A DNA stretch of 64,000 bases from Gloeomargarita lithophora Alchichica-D10 (GCF_001870225.1 NZ_CP017675.1:1-64000); one strand, 5' to 3'. Counted from the first letter of the stretch, positions 28,251 to 39,064 are shown. Program-made: numbers and translations. The notes: generated by a model from the sequence alone, not told the origin.

Positions 28251-28400
28251 TATAGCAATCCTAGCTGAGTATGGCTACGCCACGCTATCGCTAACGCTAT
28301 GAGAATAGCGGTCGCAGGGGCATCCCCCGTCCCTGGTTCTCGGTAATATGGGCATTCCAGTGAAATAGCTTTCTCTTCGTTCCAATAAATAGAGATGTCC
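28251..28400 (+). repeat. Dispersed repeat, hybrid form, upstream of mutS
   Basis: It starts with the alternative terminal repeat TATAGCAATCCTA, carries a GCTACGCCACGCTATCGC insert, then GCGGTCGCAGGGGCATCCCC, TGGTTCTCGGTAATATGGGC and the type A right end AATAGAGATGTCC. TATAAT follows at about 28404. Thus the left end is of one class and the right end of the other. Confidence 0.82.
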
Positions 28401-28433
28401 TGTTATAATTAGGGCAAATAGTGGGGCTTATCT

Positions 28434-31007
28434 ATGTTAGAAAATAGCAATTATCATCAGGTTAATCGAGAACAATTGGTGGATATGTTACGACATTATT
28501 GCCACGTCAAGGATGAATATAGTCATGCACTTTTACTGTATCGAGTTGGGGATTTTTACGAAACGTTTTTCCAGGATGCGATTACCGTCGCCAGGGAATT
28601 AGAACTTTATTTAACCAGCAAACATGGGGGCAAAGAAATTGGCAAAGTCCCGATGGCTGGAGTGCCCCACCACGCCTTAGAAAGATACGCCAATCAGTTA
28701 TTAAAAAAAGGCTATGCGGTTGCTATTTGTGACCAAACCGAAGAAGCCGCCATTGCCGAGCGTGAACGGCGGATGGTACGCCGAGAAGTAACCCGTGTAT
28801 TTACGCCCGGAACTTTGTTGGAAGAAGCCCTCCTGCCCGCCCGAGAAAATAATTTTTTGTGCGCTTTAATCCTGAATAATGAACATTGGGGACTCGCCCA
28901 CGGAGACGTTTCCACCGGGGAATTTCGCCTCACCCAAGCCCAGGGGATTGACATGCTAACCCAGGAATTATTACGCATTCAACCGGCAGAAATTATCCTA
29001 CCCGTCGAAACCCCCGATTTGGTTGGTTTACTGCGACCGGGGGAAAGCGCAGGTAAAATCCCCGCCGGTTTGCCCATACAATTTACTTATACATTACAGC
29101 CCTATCGTCTCTTTCAAGGCACCAATGCCCGCCAAACTCTTTTGGAAACCTATGGTCTGAAATCCCTCGAAGGTCTGGGGTGTGATGGGTTGCCCCTAGC
29201 GGTACAGGCGGCGGGGGGATTGTTGGGGTATTTGGCGAATAATCAAGGCCATTATCAAACAGGATTGCAATTACCTCATACATACTTTGTCAGTGAATAT
29301 ATGCGATTGGATCAACAAACCCGCCGCAATCTGGAACTGACCCAAACCGTGCGGGAGGGGGCATTTCACGGCTCACTGCTCTGGGCGATTGACCGGACGA
29401 TGACGGGGATGGGGGCACGGTTATTGCGGCGGTGGTTATTGCAGCCATTGTTAGAGATACAAGCCATCTCTGCCCGGTTGGATACGGTGGCGGAGTTGGT
29501 GAATCGGGGCGGATTGCGCCAACGGGTACGGGAGCATATCAAGCAAATTTATGACCTGGAACGCCTGCTGGGACGGGTGCAAGCGGGCACGGCAAATGCA
29601 CGGGATTTACTGGCTTTGGCGGCTTCTTTATTTGCTATTGGTCGGTTGGCACAAGTGTTGGATAACGTAAAGTCAAAATACTTACAAAATTTGCAAATTG
29701 TACCATCAGAATTGGAAGCCTTGGCGGAGCGGATACGACAATTGTTGGTGGAAGCCCCGCCGGTGACGCTGACCGAAGGGGGGGTGATTCGGCCTGGGGT
29801 GGATGGGGAACTTGACCGGTTGAAGCAAACATTAACGGAGGATCAAAACTGGATTGCCCAACTGGAAATTACGGAGAAAATTCGCACGGGTATTGCCACG
29901 TTAAAAGTAGGTTTTAATAAAACTTTTGGCTACTACATCAGTATCACCCGCGCCAAAAGTGAACAAGCACCAGCGGACTATATTCGCAAGCAAACCTTGA
30001 CTAATGAGGAACGTTATATTACGCCGGAATTGAAGGAGCGAGAGATTAGGATTCTCACGTTACAAACAGAAATCAATCAACGGGAATACGAATTATTTTT
30101 GCAACTGCGGCAGGCCGTATCTTTGCAACAAAACCTGATCCGTCCCCTAGCTCAAAAAGTGGCGGCGGTGGATGTCTTGGCCGGTTTCGCAGAAGTGGCG
30201 GTGATGTATAACTATCAGTGCCCAGAAATTATGGCTGGGCGGGAGTTACACATTAAACAGGGGCGGCATCCGGTGGTGGAACAATTATTACCCGCCGGGT
30301 GTTTTGTCCCCAATGATACCCATCTCGGCATGGGCATAGATTTGATGATTTTAACTGGCCCGAATGCCAGCGGTAAAAGTTGTTATCTGCGCCAAGTGGG
30401 GTTAATTCAGATGTTAGCCCAAATCGGTAGTTTTGTGCCATTATTACAAGCAAAAATCAGCATTTGTGACCGGATTTTTACGCGGGTGGGGGCGGTGGAT
30501 GACCTGGCAACGGGGCAATCTACGTTTATGGTGGAAATGTGTGAAACGGCGAATATCTTGCACCATGCCACCGACCGCTCCCTGGTGCTTTTGGATGAAA
30601 TTGGGCGGGGAACGGCTACGTTTGATGGCTTGGCAATTGCCTGGTCGGTAGCAGAGTATTTGGCTTTTTATCTCAAATGTCGGGGTATTTTTGCTACCCA
30701 TTATCACGAACTTAATGAATTAGCAAATACCCTAAAAAACGTCGCCAATTATCAAGTGGTAGTGCAGGAATTGGCAGATCAAATCGTGTTTTTGCATCAG
30801 GTGCAACCGGGGGGTGCCGACCGTTCCTATGGGATTGAGGCGGGTCGCTTGGCGGGTTTGCCGCCCGTGGTGATTAACCGCGCCAGGGAAATTATGCACC
30901 GGATTGAACAGCATTCCCAGATTACTTTGGGATTGCAAAATTATGGGGTTGATTTAGGGAATACCCAGGGTGAACTACCCCTATTTGCGCCTAACGTGCC
31001 GGAGTGA
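28434..31007 (+). CDS. mutS: DNA mismatch repair protein MutS
   Basis: MutS binds mismatches and recruits MutL. The 857-residue protein has the mismatch-reading Phe motif ([14 protein letters not shown], residues 36-49), the clamp/lever domains and an ABC-type ATPase with Walker A GPNASGKS (about 642), [14 protein letters not shown] and [14 protein letters not shown]. Its last 17 bp overlap the convergent SpoIID/LytB gene. A dispersed repeat occupies its promoter region. Confidence 0.97.
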   Translation: MLENSNYHQVNREQLVDMLRHYCHVKDEYSHALLLYRVGDFYETFFQDAITVARELELYLTSKHGGKEIGKVPMAGVPHHALERYANQLLKKGYAVAICDQTEEAAIAERERRMVRREVTRVFTPGTLLEEALLPARENNFLCALILNNEHWGLAHGDVSTGEFRLTQAQGIDMLTQELLRIQPAEIILPVETPDLVGLLRPGESAGKIPAGLPIQFTYTLQPYRLFQGTNARQTLLETYGLKSLEGLGCDGLPLAVQAAGGLLGYLANNQGHYQTGLQLPHTYFVSEYMRLDQQTRRNLELTQTVREGAFHGSLLWAIDRTMTGMGARLLRRWLLQPLLEIQAISARLDTVAELVNRGGLRQRVREHIKQIYDLERLLGRVQAGTANARDLLALAASLFAIGRLAQVLDNVKSKYLQNLQIVPSELEALAERIRQLLVEAPPVTLTEGGVIRPGVDGELDRLKQTLTEDQNWIAQLEITEKIRTGIATLKVGFNKTFGYYISITRAKSEQAPADYIRKQTLTNEERYITPELKEREIRILTLQTEINQREYELFLQLRQAVSLQQNLIRPLAQKVAAVDVLAGFAEVAVMYNYQCPEIMAGRELHIKQGRHPVVEQLLPAGCFVPNDTHLGMGIDLMILTGPNASGKSCYLRQVGLIQMLAQIGSFVPLLQAKISICDRIFTRVGAVDDLATGQSTFMVEMCETANILHHATDRSLVLLDEIGRGTATFDGLAIAWSVAEYLAFYLKCRGIFATHYHELNELANTLKNVANYQVVVQELADQIVFLHQVQPGGADRSYGIEAGRLAGLPPVVINRAREIMHRIEQHSQITLGLQNYGVDLGNTQGELPLFAPNVPE

Positions 31008-32130
31008 TTTCGGTGCCCTGGTAATAGTACTGCAAAATTTGCTGGTAATTGTAGCCCCGTTGTGCTAATCCAAAGGCTCCCCACTGGCTCATCCCCAGAC
31101 CATGCCCAAACCCCCGCCCCTGAAATTCAAAACCGCCGTTGGGGGCATTCACCAGGTTGGCACTGGCAATATCCCCCCGGTTGGGGGTAACTTGGAACAG
31201 GGTGCTACGCAGTTCCAGCAGGCGGCGCAATTCCCCGCCAGTAAAGGTTTTATTCCCCGCCGTGCCGGTCACTTGCATCTGGATTACCCGGCCTTGGGGT
31301 GTGGTTCGCACTGGGGTTAGGCTCCTAACCTGCCCCACCCCTGGTAGCAGACGGCTGAGTTCCGTCTGGGTAAAGGTTTTTTGCCAACTATAAACCGGGG
31401 CTTCCTGGTCAAAATCCGGCACGCCCCGCAGATAGGGACGGGGAGCCGACCAAATATCTTCGACATTTTCCGTGTGCCCCCCGGAGGCGGCGTGATACAC
31501 CGCTTCGATAATTTGCCCCCGATGGGTCACCACTTGGCCGCTGGTGGCACTCACCGCCTCTCTGGTGCTGTCGGATTCCCGGCTGTAACCCTTGTAGGCT
31601 TGCCAGGTGACCGTGCGCCCCACATCAAAATCCGGGTCAGCGGGACGGCGCAAACGAAACAGGACAAAGGAACGGGCGGCCACCGCCTGGGCTTTCAGGG
31701 CTTCCAAAGGCCAGTAGGGGTACATTTCCGACCCCACCACGCTGTAGAGGTACTCCTCCAGGGGGACGTGATTCACCGCCAGCAGGCCATCACCCCGCGC
31801 CACCAAGCGCAACCGCCCCCGGTGCCAATCATCGCTGATAAATACAAAACTATTGTTCATCGGGCGCACCCACAAATCCCGCCCCCGGAAGGTGTGCAGA
31901 CTCACTTGCCCCCCCTGCACCTGCGCCGTAAATCCCAGCATCGGCGGTAAAGTGCCCAAGGAACGCCCCGCTCCATCGGTGACCACAGCGGCACCGGCAA
32001 CCCCCACCCGCAGGGTTTTGGCCGACTGTTGGATGCCCACCCGCAATTCCGTAGCTAAGGCGGCTGTCCCCCCCAGGGTTAGCCCCGCCATCAGCACGCC
32101 CACGGTCGTCCGCATCCAAAGCAATAGCAT
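30991..32130 (-). CDS. SpoIID/LytB domain protein
   Basis: The 379-residue protein has an N-terminal signal/anchor (about 8-26) and a SpoIID-like domain: [42 protein letters not shown], then [17 protein letters not shown]. In Bacillus SpoIID is a lytic transglycosylase; the cyanobacterial relatives are presumed peptidoglycan-active periplasmic proteins. The probable catalytic Glu lies in the GSEMYPYWP stretch. Its 3' end overlaps mutS. Confidence 0.9.
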   Translation of the reverse strand: MLLLWMRTTVGVLMAGLTLGGTAALATELRVGIQQSAKTLRVGVAGAAVVTDGAGRSLGTLPPMLGFTAQVQGGQVSLHTFRGRDLWVRPMNNSFVFISDDWHRGRLRLVARGDGLLAVNHVPLEEYLYSVVGSEMYPYWPLEALKAQAVAARSFVLFRLRRPADPDFDVGRTVTWQAYKGYSRESDSTREAVSATSGQVVTHRGQIIEAVYHAASGGHTENVEDIWSAPRPYLRGVPDFDQEAPVYSWQKTFTQTELSRLLPGVGQVRSLTPVRTTPQGRVIQMQVTGTAGNKTFTGGELRRLLELRSTLFQVTPNRGDIASANLVNAPNGGFEFQGRGFGHGLGMSQWGAFGLAQRGYNYQQILQYYYQGTEITPAR

Positions 32131-32555
32131 CTTAAAACATTCCGTAGATTAACGGATAAATCCCGTAAAAAGTATAGCAGGATTCAGTTTTCCCGGCTAC
32201 CACCCAGGATGAACGACTGGTACAAGCCGCCTTTTAGGGGTATCCCAGGGTGTCCTTGTCTAAGGACGGCAGTACAGAAGGAGTTAAGCGGAATGGGGAG
32301 ATTGCTCATGTAAAATCACTCAAAACGATCACCCATATAAGCTCGTATGGGTCGGGGTCGCACGGTTTGCCAAGGATAACGGGGTTGTAGTTTATTCAGC
32401 GGAAAACTAGCCAAGCGATGCTCGATATGGTTTTTTTCGGCATCTGTCAAGCCAAACATTGTATAAATATAGCAATCTTATTTGAATTTAGAACAGCGGT
32501 CGCAGGGGGGTATCCCCCGCCCTTGGTTCTGCGGAATTTCCGTTCGTAACTCGTG
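32131..32555. other. Intergenic region with one short frame and one dispersed repeat
   Basis: Within these 425 bp, 32316-32459 holds a 47-codon frame and 32468-32568 a dispersed repeat. The remainder (32131-32315) shows only AT-rich sequence suited to the SpoIID/LytB promoter and a short CTTGTCTAAGGACGG motif. No larger gene is supported. Confidence 0.6.
32316..32459 (-). CDS. Possible 47-residue peptide, or remnant of a longer gene
   Basis: The frame reads MFGLTDAEKNHIEHRL, then ASFPLNKLQPRYPWQTVRP and ends YMGDRFE. It has a protein-like composition (amphipathic start, aromatic and proline residues) rather than random low-complexity sequence. I recognise no family and see no clear ribosome binding site. 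It may be the leftover of a decayed gene beside the restriction-modification locus. Confidence 0.25.
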   Translation of the reverse strand: MFGLTDAEKNHIEHRLASFPLNKLQPRYPWQTVRPRPIRAYMGDRFE

Positions 32556-32568
32556 TCATATTGCTATA
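32468..32568 (+). repeat. Dispersed repeat, TATAGCAAT-ended form, overlapping a gene end
   Basis: Terminal inverted repeats are TATAGCAAT (32468) and ATTGCTATA (ending 32568). Inside are TTTAGAACAGCGGTCGCAGG, the G-run/C-run hairpin, TTGGTTCTG and TTCGTAACTCGTGTCA. The right terminal repeat contributes the last codons and the TGA of the minus-strand restriction-modification gene. Confidence 0.8.
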
Positions 32569-35500
32569 GTATGATCAATTCGATTCAGGACAGCAAAAAA
32601 GTCCGATTCAACCTGTTGAAAATGAATCAGTCGCTGGCGATAGGTTGCCATCACATCGGGATAGTCCTGCGGAATGACTAATTTTTGGATAATTGCCTTG
32701 GAAATTAGGGTATCTTCATCTGTGTTTAGAGTCAAAAGTTTATAAACCAATTCTGCCAGGTCAGCATCTAATAATTGGAAGTAAAATAAACCGGCACGGA
32801 TATAACTTCCATCCAAGGTTAATTCTTCGACCGGCACATCCTCAGGACTCCAATCTAAAAAATTCAATCCCAATCTTCTTTCACTGAGTTTGTAACGACG
32901 GTTGCCAATGCGGTTTTCCACTTCAGATAGGAGCCATTCATCGGGATTGTTTTTGGCAATGGCGGCCAAGCGAGCCAGTTCATCATAATCTGCGACTAAT
33001 TGTTGCTCAATGGTTGGGTCTAAATGTCGTACCCAGGGTAGGGCTTCTAAAGTGCGGGGATAGAATGTTGCGCGAGAAGACCCTTCTAAAACAGCCGAAC
33101 GAAGTCTGACAAGGGAATAAAAACGAGCTAGTTTACTATTCAGATAAGCCGTAACTATTTTTGCAGAAACTTCTGATTTTGGAATCGCTAAAAGAACTGT
33201 GTTTATAACGGCAATTTCTTGATTATCCCGAAGTTTAATTATTGATGCAAACATGGCTTTGGAAAGTGTAGGTACAACAATAAAAGTGGATGGATTATTT
33301 TCAGCCCACAAACTCAACTTACCATTGGGGCGATTTTTCACCGCTTCTAAATCCACCCAACCCACCGGTTCTCCCGCCCAAGCCATCGAGATATTCCGAC
33401 CCGCCAATACCTGAATCGGTCGCTCTCCCGTAGGTTCTGGGGTCACTTCCACACCGCCCCGTTGGATGCCATAGGTAAACCAAAAAGGGCGATTATTTCG
33501 ACTCATTTGCCGCTGTACGGCTGATTTTAATTCCACAAAATTACCCCCATTGCCGTTGGGATATAGTTTTTGCAAAATCGGTATATCTTGCGGATGTAAA
33601 AGGGGTAGTAAATAATCCCCCCAATAATCAGAACCATTCCCTTGGACTTCCGTAACTTTGGGATTCACTTTCGGATCAAAAAAGTCCCCATAGCGAATGT
33701 TTACTGGGGGTTGATCACTCGGCCATTGACTGGGAACGTAAAGCTCTATTTCATCTTCGATTTGGGCAGGTCGTTTTTCGATAATTAATAACAAAGGAAT
33801 GGCGGCGGCATCCCACAACCTCCCGACAAATTCGAGCCATACTACTTTTTTTAAGGTGGCGATACGCCCTGGATAAAGTAATTTCCACACCCTGGCGGCG
33901 GCTTCCGAATTGGCATAACCACCACTGACCACCATCCCCAAAAAACCATCCGCTGTGAGCCATTCCGTGAGGGAACGATAGAGAAATACTAACCCCGTAT
34001 CGGAATTTTGCCCCCAAATAGGTTGCCACAAACCCCGCATTTCCTCCCCATATTTCACCCGCTCCGCCCGGATGTAGGGGGGATTACCCAAAATGTATTT
34101 CCACTGGTGGCGATCCCGTGCTAAAGAACCGGGAGGAAAAAAATCTTCCCCTAGCAATGGTACTAAATCATCATCTTTGACCAAGCTATTGAGATTGTGA
34201 ATATGAATTTTAGGAATTGTATTAGGTTGATTGGCGGGCTTAAACCGCACCAACGCCCACATCAGTTGGAAATAGCTGATAAATGTGGCAAAAGGATTCA
34301 GGTCAAATCCCCACGTATGGGTTTGTAAATCCTGTACCACCGTATCCCCATTCAATCCCCGCCGTTTGGCATCTGCTAAACACCGATGCACATAGCGCAC
34401 TAGAAAAGAACCACTGCCACAGGACGGGTCAAGCAAATCCCCTTCCCCATGTTGAAACACCGTTTGTTCTAATATCCAATCCACGATGCTGGGGGGGGTA
34501 TAAAATTCTCCCAACCGTTTGCGTTTCGCTGGGGGTAAAAAATTCTGATAAATATCACCCAAAATTTCTTCAGACAATCCTGAAAAATCGTAGGCGTTAA
34601 ATCGCAAAATCAGACGTTGTAGTACCTGATCTAACACCCCATTGGTTTCATAAATCCAATCAAATAAATTGGGTTGAAAGGGTTCCTGATACAATCGCCC
34701 CATATTTTTGGATACCAATTCAATCAAGGCTTTGGCATCGCCGGTTAATTGCTCCACAAATGCCGCCCAATCCCTTGGCCCGCCATCGGATAATCGCCGC
34801 CGGGAAGTTAAATTTAAGTCTTCGATAAGTCGGAGAAATAATACCCGTGCCACCAGTACGGCGACCGAATCCGCCACAAAAGATTCCCGAATCCGCTCAG
34901 CAATCTGATTGCCTCTGGCGTTAATATCCCGCCCATATTGGTCTTCAAACCGGGGTAAGGTTTCTTCAAACAAATGGCGATGAAAATCGGATTTAAGTTG
35001 GAGTTTGACCAACGCCCGCCGTTGGGTATCCTGAGCCGCCGCCACCAGATTGCGCTTGAGTTCTTGTTCCTGATGTTGAAATTCTTTATATTCTTGGCAG
35101 AGCCTAGCCATCACGCCCTCTGCTGAGGCACATAGTTCCGTAAAACTGAGATGTAAATCCTGGCGCAGTCGTTCTAATAATTCGGGTGTATCAAGTTGGA
35201 GATAGGCATAGGGAAACTGACCTTCAAGGAAGCCTGCCCATTGCTGTTCATGGTTGGCCTGGGCATAGGCCATGAATTGCAGTTTTTCTTGTAATTCTGC
35301 CAACGTGATTTCAGACAAATTACAGGGTTGCTCAAAGCCGACCACCGCAGAACCCGTAGGTAAAACAACCCAAAGATAATGGGCGGTTAAAAATAATACA
35401 TACTGGGTCAACCCTTCGATGTATTTGCGTTTTTCCTGCCAGAGATTTTCCCACCTTAATAGTTCTGTTAATTCCCGGTCATCTTTTTTCAAATCCCCCA

Positions 35501-35696
35501 CCACCCAGGCGATTTTTTCAGTCGTTAGCAGTTTAATATCCGGGTAGCCGCCGCCACCGCTATCCTCGGTCACGACCCGGTCTTTGGGATAGGCCAACAC
35601 CCCCGCCAAAAAATCACGCACCTCGGGATTATAAGCACGTTCCGGTCGTTCCCAATCCAAGGCCAGCCATTTTGTTAAGGGATTTCTTGCGCTCAT
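32556..35696 (-). CDS. Type IIG-like restriction-modification enzyme (Eco57I-type N6-adenine methylase with N-terminal nuclease)
   Basis: The 1046-residue protein has an N-terminal nuclease-like region (GGGGYPDIKLL, then WVVGDLKKDD: a PD...D-x-K pattern near residues 50-75), a helical linker, an N6-adenine methylase core (FYTPPSIVDWILEQT, DPSCGSGSFL, GNPPYIRAERVKYG) and a C-terminal target-recognition region. One chain carries cleavage, methylation and specificity. ATG 35696 is preferred over GTG 35702. The last residues (TIAI, stop) lie inside a dispersed repeat, so the original C-terminus may have been changed. It is the second such enzyme in the window. Confidence 0.9.
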   Translation of the reverse strand: MSARNPLTKWLALDWERPERAYNPEVRDFLAGVLAYPKDRVVTEDSGGGGYPDIKLLTTEKIAWVVGDLKKDDRELTELLRWENLWQEKRKYIEGLTQYVLFLTAHYLWVVLPTGSAVVGFEQPCNLSEITLAELQEKLQFMAYAQANHEQQWAGFLEGQFPYAYLQLDTPELLERLRQDLHLSFTELCASAEGVMARLCQEYKEFQHQEQELKRNLVAAAQDTQRRALVKLQLKSDFHRHLFEETLPRFEDQYGRDINARGNQIAERIRESFVADSVAVLVARVLFLRLIEDLNLTSRRRLSDGGPRDWAAFVEQLTGDAKALIELVSKNMGRLYQEPFQPNLFDWIYETNGVLDQVLQRLILRFNAYDFSGLSEEILGDIYQNFLPPAKRKRLGEFYTPPSIVDWILEQTVFQHGEGDLLDPSCGSGSFLVRYVHRCLADAKRRGLNGDTVVQDLQTHTWGFDLNPFATFISYFQLMWALVRFKPANQPNTIPKIHIHNLNSLVKDDDLVPLLGEDFFPPGSLARDRHQWKYILGNPPYIRAERVKYGEEMRGLWQPIWGQNSDTGLVFLYRSLTEWLTADGFLGMVVSGGYANSEAAARVWKLLYPGRIATLKKVVWLEFVGRLWDAAAIPLLLIIEKRPAQIEDEIELYVPSQWPSDQPPVNIRYGDFFDPKVNPKVTEVQGNGSDYWGDYLLPLLHPQDIPILQKLYPNGNGGNFVELKSAVQRQMSRNNRPFWFTYGIQRGGVEVTPEPTGERPIQVLAGRNISMAWAGEPVGWVDLEAVKNRPNGKLSLWAENNPSTFIVVPTLSKAMFASIIKLRDNQEIAVINTVLLAIPKSEVSAKIVTAYLNSKLARFYSLVRLRSAVLEGSSRATFYPRTLEALPWVRHLDPTIEQQLVADYDELARLAAIAKNNPDEWLLSEVENRIGNRRYKLSERRLGLNFLDWSPEDVPVEELTLDGSYIRAGLFYFQLLDADLAELVYKLLTLNTDEDTLISKAIIQKLVIPQDYPDVMATYRQRLIHFQQVESDFFAVLNRIDHTIAI

Positions 35697-35731
35697 GGGC
35701 ACCTTGCTATTGCCTTGTGGTTATGCCTATT

Positions 35732-36433
35732 TTAAGCGGGGGCTTCATTCCAGGCGACCTGGGTATCCAGATGGTGCTGGTGAATGTACCGTTGCAGTTG
35801 CGCCCCCGTGCCCTGCTGGGTAATGCGTCCCCCCGCCAATAGTACCGCCTGGTCGCAATAGCTCAATTCCTCCAGACGATGGGTGACCCAAAGGGCGGTG
35901 ATGCCCGTTGAGCGGACTAAATTTTGCACCTGTTGCGCCAGTTCCAACTGTTGTGCCGGGTCTAAAAAGGCGGTGGGTTCATCCAGGAGCAAAACCGGCA
36001 CTTGGCGCGCCAAAGCCCCCGCAATCGCCAAGCGTTGTTTTTGGCCGCCACTGAGGGCATAAACCGGTCGCTGGTGCAATTCCCACAAGCCCACCAACCG
36101 CAGTGCCTGCTCCACCTGCCCCGCCCAGAGCACCGGGGGCAAATCCGCCAGCCCAAAGGCCACATCCGCCCCCACGCTGGGCATGATCACCTGATGGTCA
36201 GGATTTTGCAGTACCAACCCGACCGCCCCCGCCAATGCGACTCGCCCCTGGGTAGGCGTGATCAACCCGGCCAATAGTTTCAACAGGGTTGACTTACCAC
36301 TGCCATTGGCACCCAAAAGCATCCAAAACTCCCCCTGGGGCACCCGCAGATGGCAACCTTGCAGTGCTAAGCGTCCCTCAGCCCAGCCAAACCCCACATC
36401 TTCCAAAAGAATGGCGGGAACACTCACCCTCAA
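35732..36433 (-). CDS. ABC transporter ATP-binding protein (CbiO/EcfA-like)
   Basis: The roughly 230-residue ATPase has Walker A GANGSGKST, a Q-loop in VGLVLQNPDHQVIMPSVGADVAFG (QNPDHQ is typical of energy-coupling-factor ATPases), signature ALSGGQKQRLAIAGAL, Walker B LLLDEPTAFLDP and switch VTHRLEE. Import of a metal or vitamin is likely, but no transmembrane partner is adjacent. The start is TTG 36433 (4-nt overlap with the ndhN stop) or GTG 36427. Confidence 0.85.
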   Translation of the reverse strand: MRVSVPAILLEDVGFGWAEGRLALQGCHLRVPQGEFWMLLGANGSGKSTLLKLLAGLITPTQGRVALAGAVGLVLQNPDHQVIMPSVGADVAFGLADLPPVLWAGQVEQALRLVGLWELHQRPVYALSGGQKQRLAIAGALARQVPVLLLDEPTAFLDPAQQLELAQQVQNLVRSTGITALWVTHRLEELSYCDQAVLLAGGRITQQGTGAQLQRYIHQHHLDTQVAWNEAPA

Positions 36434-36897
36434 CCCAAAAAAGTTTGCAACGACTGCCAGCGAAATTCCCGGTCGCTCGCCACCTCCACCACCACCTTAC
36501 ACCGGGGGTTCAGGGTCGGCAGGAGGCTCAAATAGCGCAATTCTTGTTGGGAAAGCACCTTGCCTTCGATCAACCACAGGACTAACCCCTGCGCCTGGGG
36601 GGGCAAAGCGGCCAAGGCATTATCCAGCAAGGGCGGGAAATAATACACATCCCCCACCGCCGCCGGTTGCGCCAAAGCTTTCCCCAAATGCGGTGGCCGT
36701 ACCCCGTGAAACCGGGTCAAAAACGCCTCCAAATCCCCCATCCCCCGTGCCGTCATGGGGAGCGTGCGATAACCCGCCCCTTTGAGTCGCCGTTGGTAAC
36801 GCCCCTCATGTCCCCCCTCCGGCGGCACCCAAACCGCCAACGCTCCCTGGGTGGCTAAATCCTGGGCAAAACCATTACCAATAACTAAAAGTGCCAT
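36430..36897 (-). CDS. ndhN: NAD(P)H-quinone oxidoreductase subunit N (NdhN)
   Basis: NdhN is a peripheral subunit found only in the cyanobacterial/plastid NDH-1 complex, on the hydrophilic arm. The 155-residue protein has ALAVWVPPEGGHEGRYQRRL, GYRTLPMTARGMGDLEAFLT, HGVRPPHLGK, QGLVLWLIEGKVLS and RCKVVVEVASDREFRWQSL. The start at 36897 (MALLVIGNG) matches the family. It shares a transcript with the ABC ATPase gene. Confidence 0.95.
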   Translation of the reverse strand: MALLVIGNGFAQDLATQGALAVWVPPEGGHEGRYQRRLKGAGYRTLPMTARGMGDLEAFLTRFHGVRPPHLGKALAQPAAVGDVYYFPPLLDNALAALPPQAQGLVLWLIEGKVLSQQELRYLSLLPTLNPRCKVVVEVASDREFRWQSLQTFLG

Positions 36898-36967
36898 AGG
36901 TTTACCTGGACGGGCAACTGCATAAAACTGTAACAGAGTTTTTCCCAGATCAGGGTAAAGTAACTGT

Positions 36968-37369
36968 ATGGATTCGGTTCCAGCTATGAACACCACCAAT
37001 TTTCGCGAAGCCTGCCAAACCTGGGGCACGGGAACCCGCCCCATTTTGGAATTGGGCAGTTTAATTCATACGGGGGAAGATGCGCGGGCATTGATGCGGG
37101 TGATTAGTGCCCTGTGGAGTCAGGGTTTAGAGCTAGACGATTCCACCGTGACCCGGATGGCCTTCATCTACGACCTGCTCAGCCATTGGGAATCCTGGAG
37201 CAAACATCAGGCGCAGGAATGTGAACAGGTGGTGCGGGGATTGCAACTGCAACTGGGGCAAATGCAGATGGCGAGCCATGCCCACCTGCCCTGCTCCCAG
37301 GAAACCTTGGATTTGCTGATTCAAGTATTGGGGAGTGGCATTAGTGCCCATATTGATGACATGAATTAA
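36968..37369 (+). CDS. Conserved-looking helical protein of unknown function
   Basis: The 133-residue protein is mostly alpha-helical and acidic (ALMRVISALWSQGLELDDSTV, MAFIYDLLSHWESWSKHQAQ, QLGQMQMASHAHLPCSQETL). No family is recognised. It is divergent from ndhN with 70 bp between the starts. ATG 36986 (MNTTNFREA) is an alternative start that would shorten it by six residues. Confidence 0.65.
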   Translation: MDSVPAMNTTNFREACQTWGTGTRPILELGSLIHTGEDARALMRVISALWSQGLELDDSTVTRMAFIYDLLSHWESWSKHQAQECEQVVRGLQLQLGQMQMASHAHLPCSQETLDLLIQVLGSGISAHIDDMN

Positions 37370-37387
37370 TTAAAAAAATTAATTGCC

Positions 37388-37507
37388 GGACACTTCTAAA
37401 CAATTGGTCGCAGGGCATCGCTCCGTTATTGGTTCTCAGTAATACCGGCATTCCGTCGAGATGAATTTCTGCTGGTACAAATAATACGGAGGTGTCCAGA
37501 AGTGTCC
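37388..37507 (+). repeat. Dispersed repeat with perfect 10-bp terminal pair
   Basis: It starts GGACACTTCTAAACAATTGG, has a shortened hairpin (CGCAGGGCATCGCTCCG), TTGGTTCTCAGTAATACCGG, then AATACGGAGGTGTCC and an extra AGAAGTGTCC. The first and last 10 bp are perfect inverted repeats (GGACACTTCT/AGAAGTGTCC). No clear target duplication is visible. It lies between the unknown gene and zds. Confidence 0.82.
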
Positions 37508-37627
37508 ATTACTTGCTCGGCTATAACGGCTCTCATACCCCCTTCGCCGGGGCTGGGATGCTCCCTCGTCCTACTGGTTCTCCCCCCTCTGAGCTAGAAT
37601 GTTAAGCAAAGTTAAATTTCTGTGACC

Positions 37628-39064
37628 ATGCGGGTAGCAATTGTCGGGGCGGGTTTGGCGGGGCTGGCAACGGCGGTGGGGTTGGTGGATGCCGGACATC
37701 AGGTGACCCTCTACGAAGGTCGTCGGTTTGTGGGGGGTAAGGCGGGCAGTTGGCAGGACGAACAGGGCAACCATATTGAGATGGGGTTACACGTATTTTT
37801 TAATAATTACTACAATTTATTTGCTCTCCTGGGGAAAGTGGGTGGATTTAGCAATTTGTTACCCAAAGAACACGTCCATACTTTTGTGAATTGGGGTGGA
37901 GAACTAGGGCAATTGGATTTTCGCTTTCTTTTGGGGGCACCATTTCACGGCCTCAAAGCCTTTTTTACCACAGCGCAATTAACCTGGTTAGACAAGCTCC
38001 GCAATGCTTTGGCTTTGGGCACTAGTCCGATTGTACCGGGGTTGGTGAATTATGATTGGGCGATGCAATGGATTCGGGATTTAGACCGGATGAGTTTTGC
38101 GGATTGGTTTCGCAGTCATGGGGGTTCCCAACACAGTTTAGAACGAATGTGGAATCCGATTGCTTTGGCCTTGGGATTTATTGATACGGAGCAGATTTCC
38201 GCCCGCTGTATGTTGACGATTTTTTTGATGTTTGCCACCCGCACGGAAGCCTCCCGGTTGAATATGCTCAAGGGTTCGCCGGATCAATACTTGCATCAGC
38301 CGATTGTGCAGTATATCCAAGAGCGGGGAGCCGAGATTTTTACCTCCCGCCGGGTGCGGCAGATTCAGTTTGCGGAAACGCCTGTGGGGACGCAAGTGAC
38401 GGGTTTAATTCTGGCGCAGGGGGAAGGGGAGGAATGGGTGACGGCGGATGTTTATGTGTGCGCCTGTGATGTGCCGGGGATTCAGCGTTTGTTGCCCCAG
38501 GAGTGGCGAAAATGGCCGGAATTTGACCGGATTTATCAACTAAAAGCGGTGCCGGTGGTGACGGTGCAGTTACGCTTTGATGGTTGGGTGACGGAAATGT
38601 GCGACCCGATAGCCCAAAAATCCCTGGCAAAAGCCGCTGGTTTGGACAATTTGCTCTATAGTGCGGATGCGGATTTTTCCTGTTTTGCGGATTTGGCCGT
38701 GACCAGTCCGGCGGATTATTACCGGGAGGGGCAGGGTTCTTTAATGCAGGTGGTACTTACTCCCGGTGACCCGTTTATTCCAATGAGTAATGAACAGATT
38801 GCCCACCACGCTCTCGCCCAAATTCATCAACTTTTTCCCTCCTCCCAAGCGTTAAATATGACCTGGTTTAGTGTGGTGAAATTAGCCCAATCATTATACC
38901 GAGAAAATCCGGGGATGGAGATGTTTCGCCCGCCGCAAAAAACCCCGATTCCTAACTTTTTCCTGGCCGGTAGTTATACCCAGCAGGACTACATTGACAG
39001 CATGGAAGGGGCGGTAATTTCCGGTCAACAGGCCGCCCAAGCAGTGTTAGCATCCCTGAGGTAA
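37628..39064 (+). CDS. zds: 9,9'-di-cis-zeta-carotene desaturase
   Basis: Zds (CrtQ) converts zeta-carotene through neurosporene to lycopene at the membrane. The 478-residue flavoprotein has the N-terminal dinucleotide motif [40 protein letters not shown], and a C-terminal FAD/substrate region ([20 protein letters not shown]). ATG 37628 is preferred over GTG 37622. The SRPBCC gene follows 5 bp downstream, as next to zds in other cyanobacteria. Confidence 0.95.
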   Translation: MRVAIVGAGLAGLATAVGLVDAGHQVTLYEGRRFVGGKAGSWQDEQGNHIEMGLHVFFNNYYNLFALLGKVGGFSNLLPKEHVHTFVNWGGELGQLDFRFLLGAPFHGLKAFFTTAQLTWLDKLRNALALGTSPIVPGLVNYDWAMQWIRDLDRMSFADWFRSHGGSQHSLERMWNPIALALGFIDTEQISARCMLTIFLMFATRTEASRLNMLKGSPDQYLHQPIVQYIQERGAEIFTSRRVRQIQFAETPVGTQVTGLILAQGEGEEWVTADVYVCACDVPGIQRLLPQEWRKWPEFDRIYQLKAVPVVTVQLRFDGWVTEMCDPIAQKSLAKAAGLDNLLYSADADFSCFADLAVTSPADYYREGQGSLMQVVLTPGDPFIPMSNEQIAHHALAQIHQLFPSSQALNMTWFSVVKLAQSLYRENPGMEMFRPPQKTPIPNFFLAGSYTQQDYIDSMEGAVISGQQAAQAVLASLR

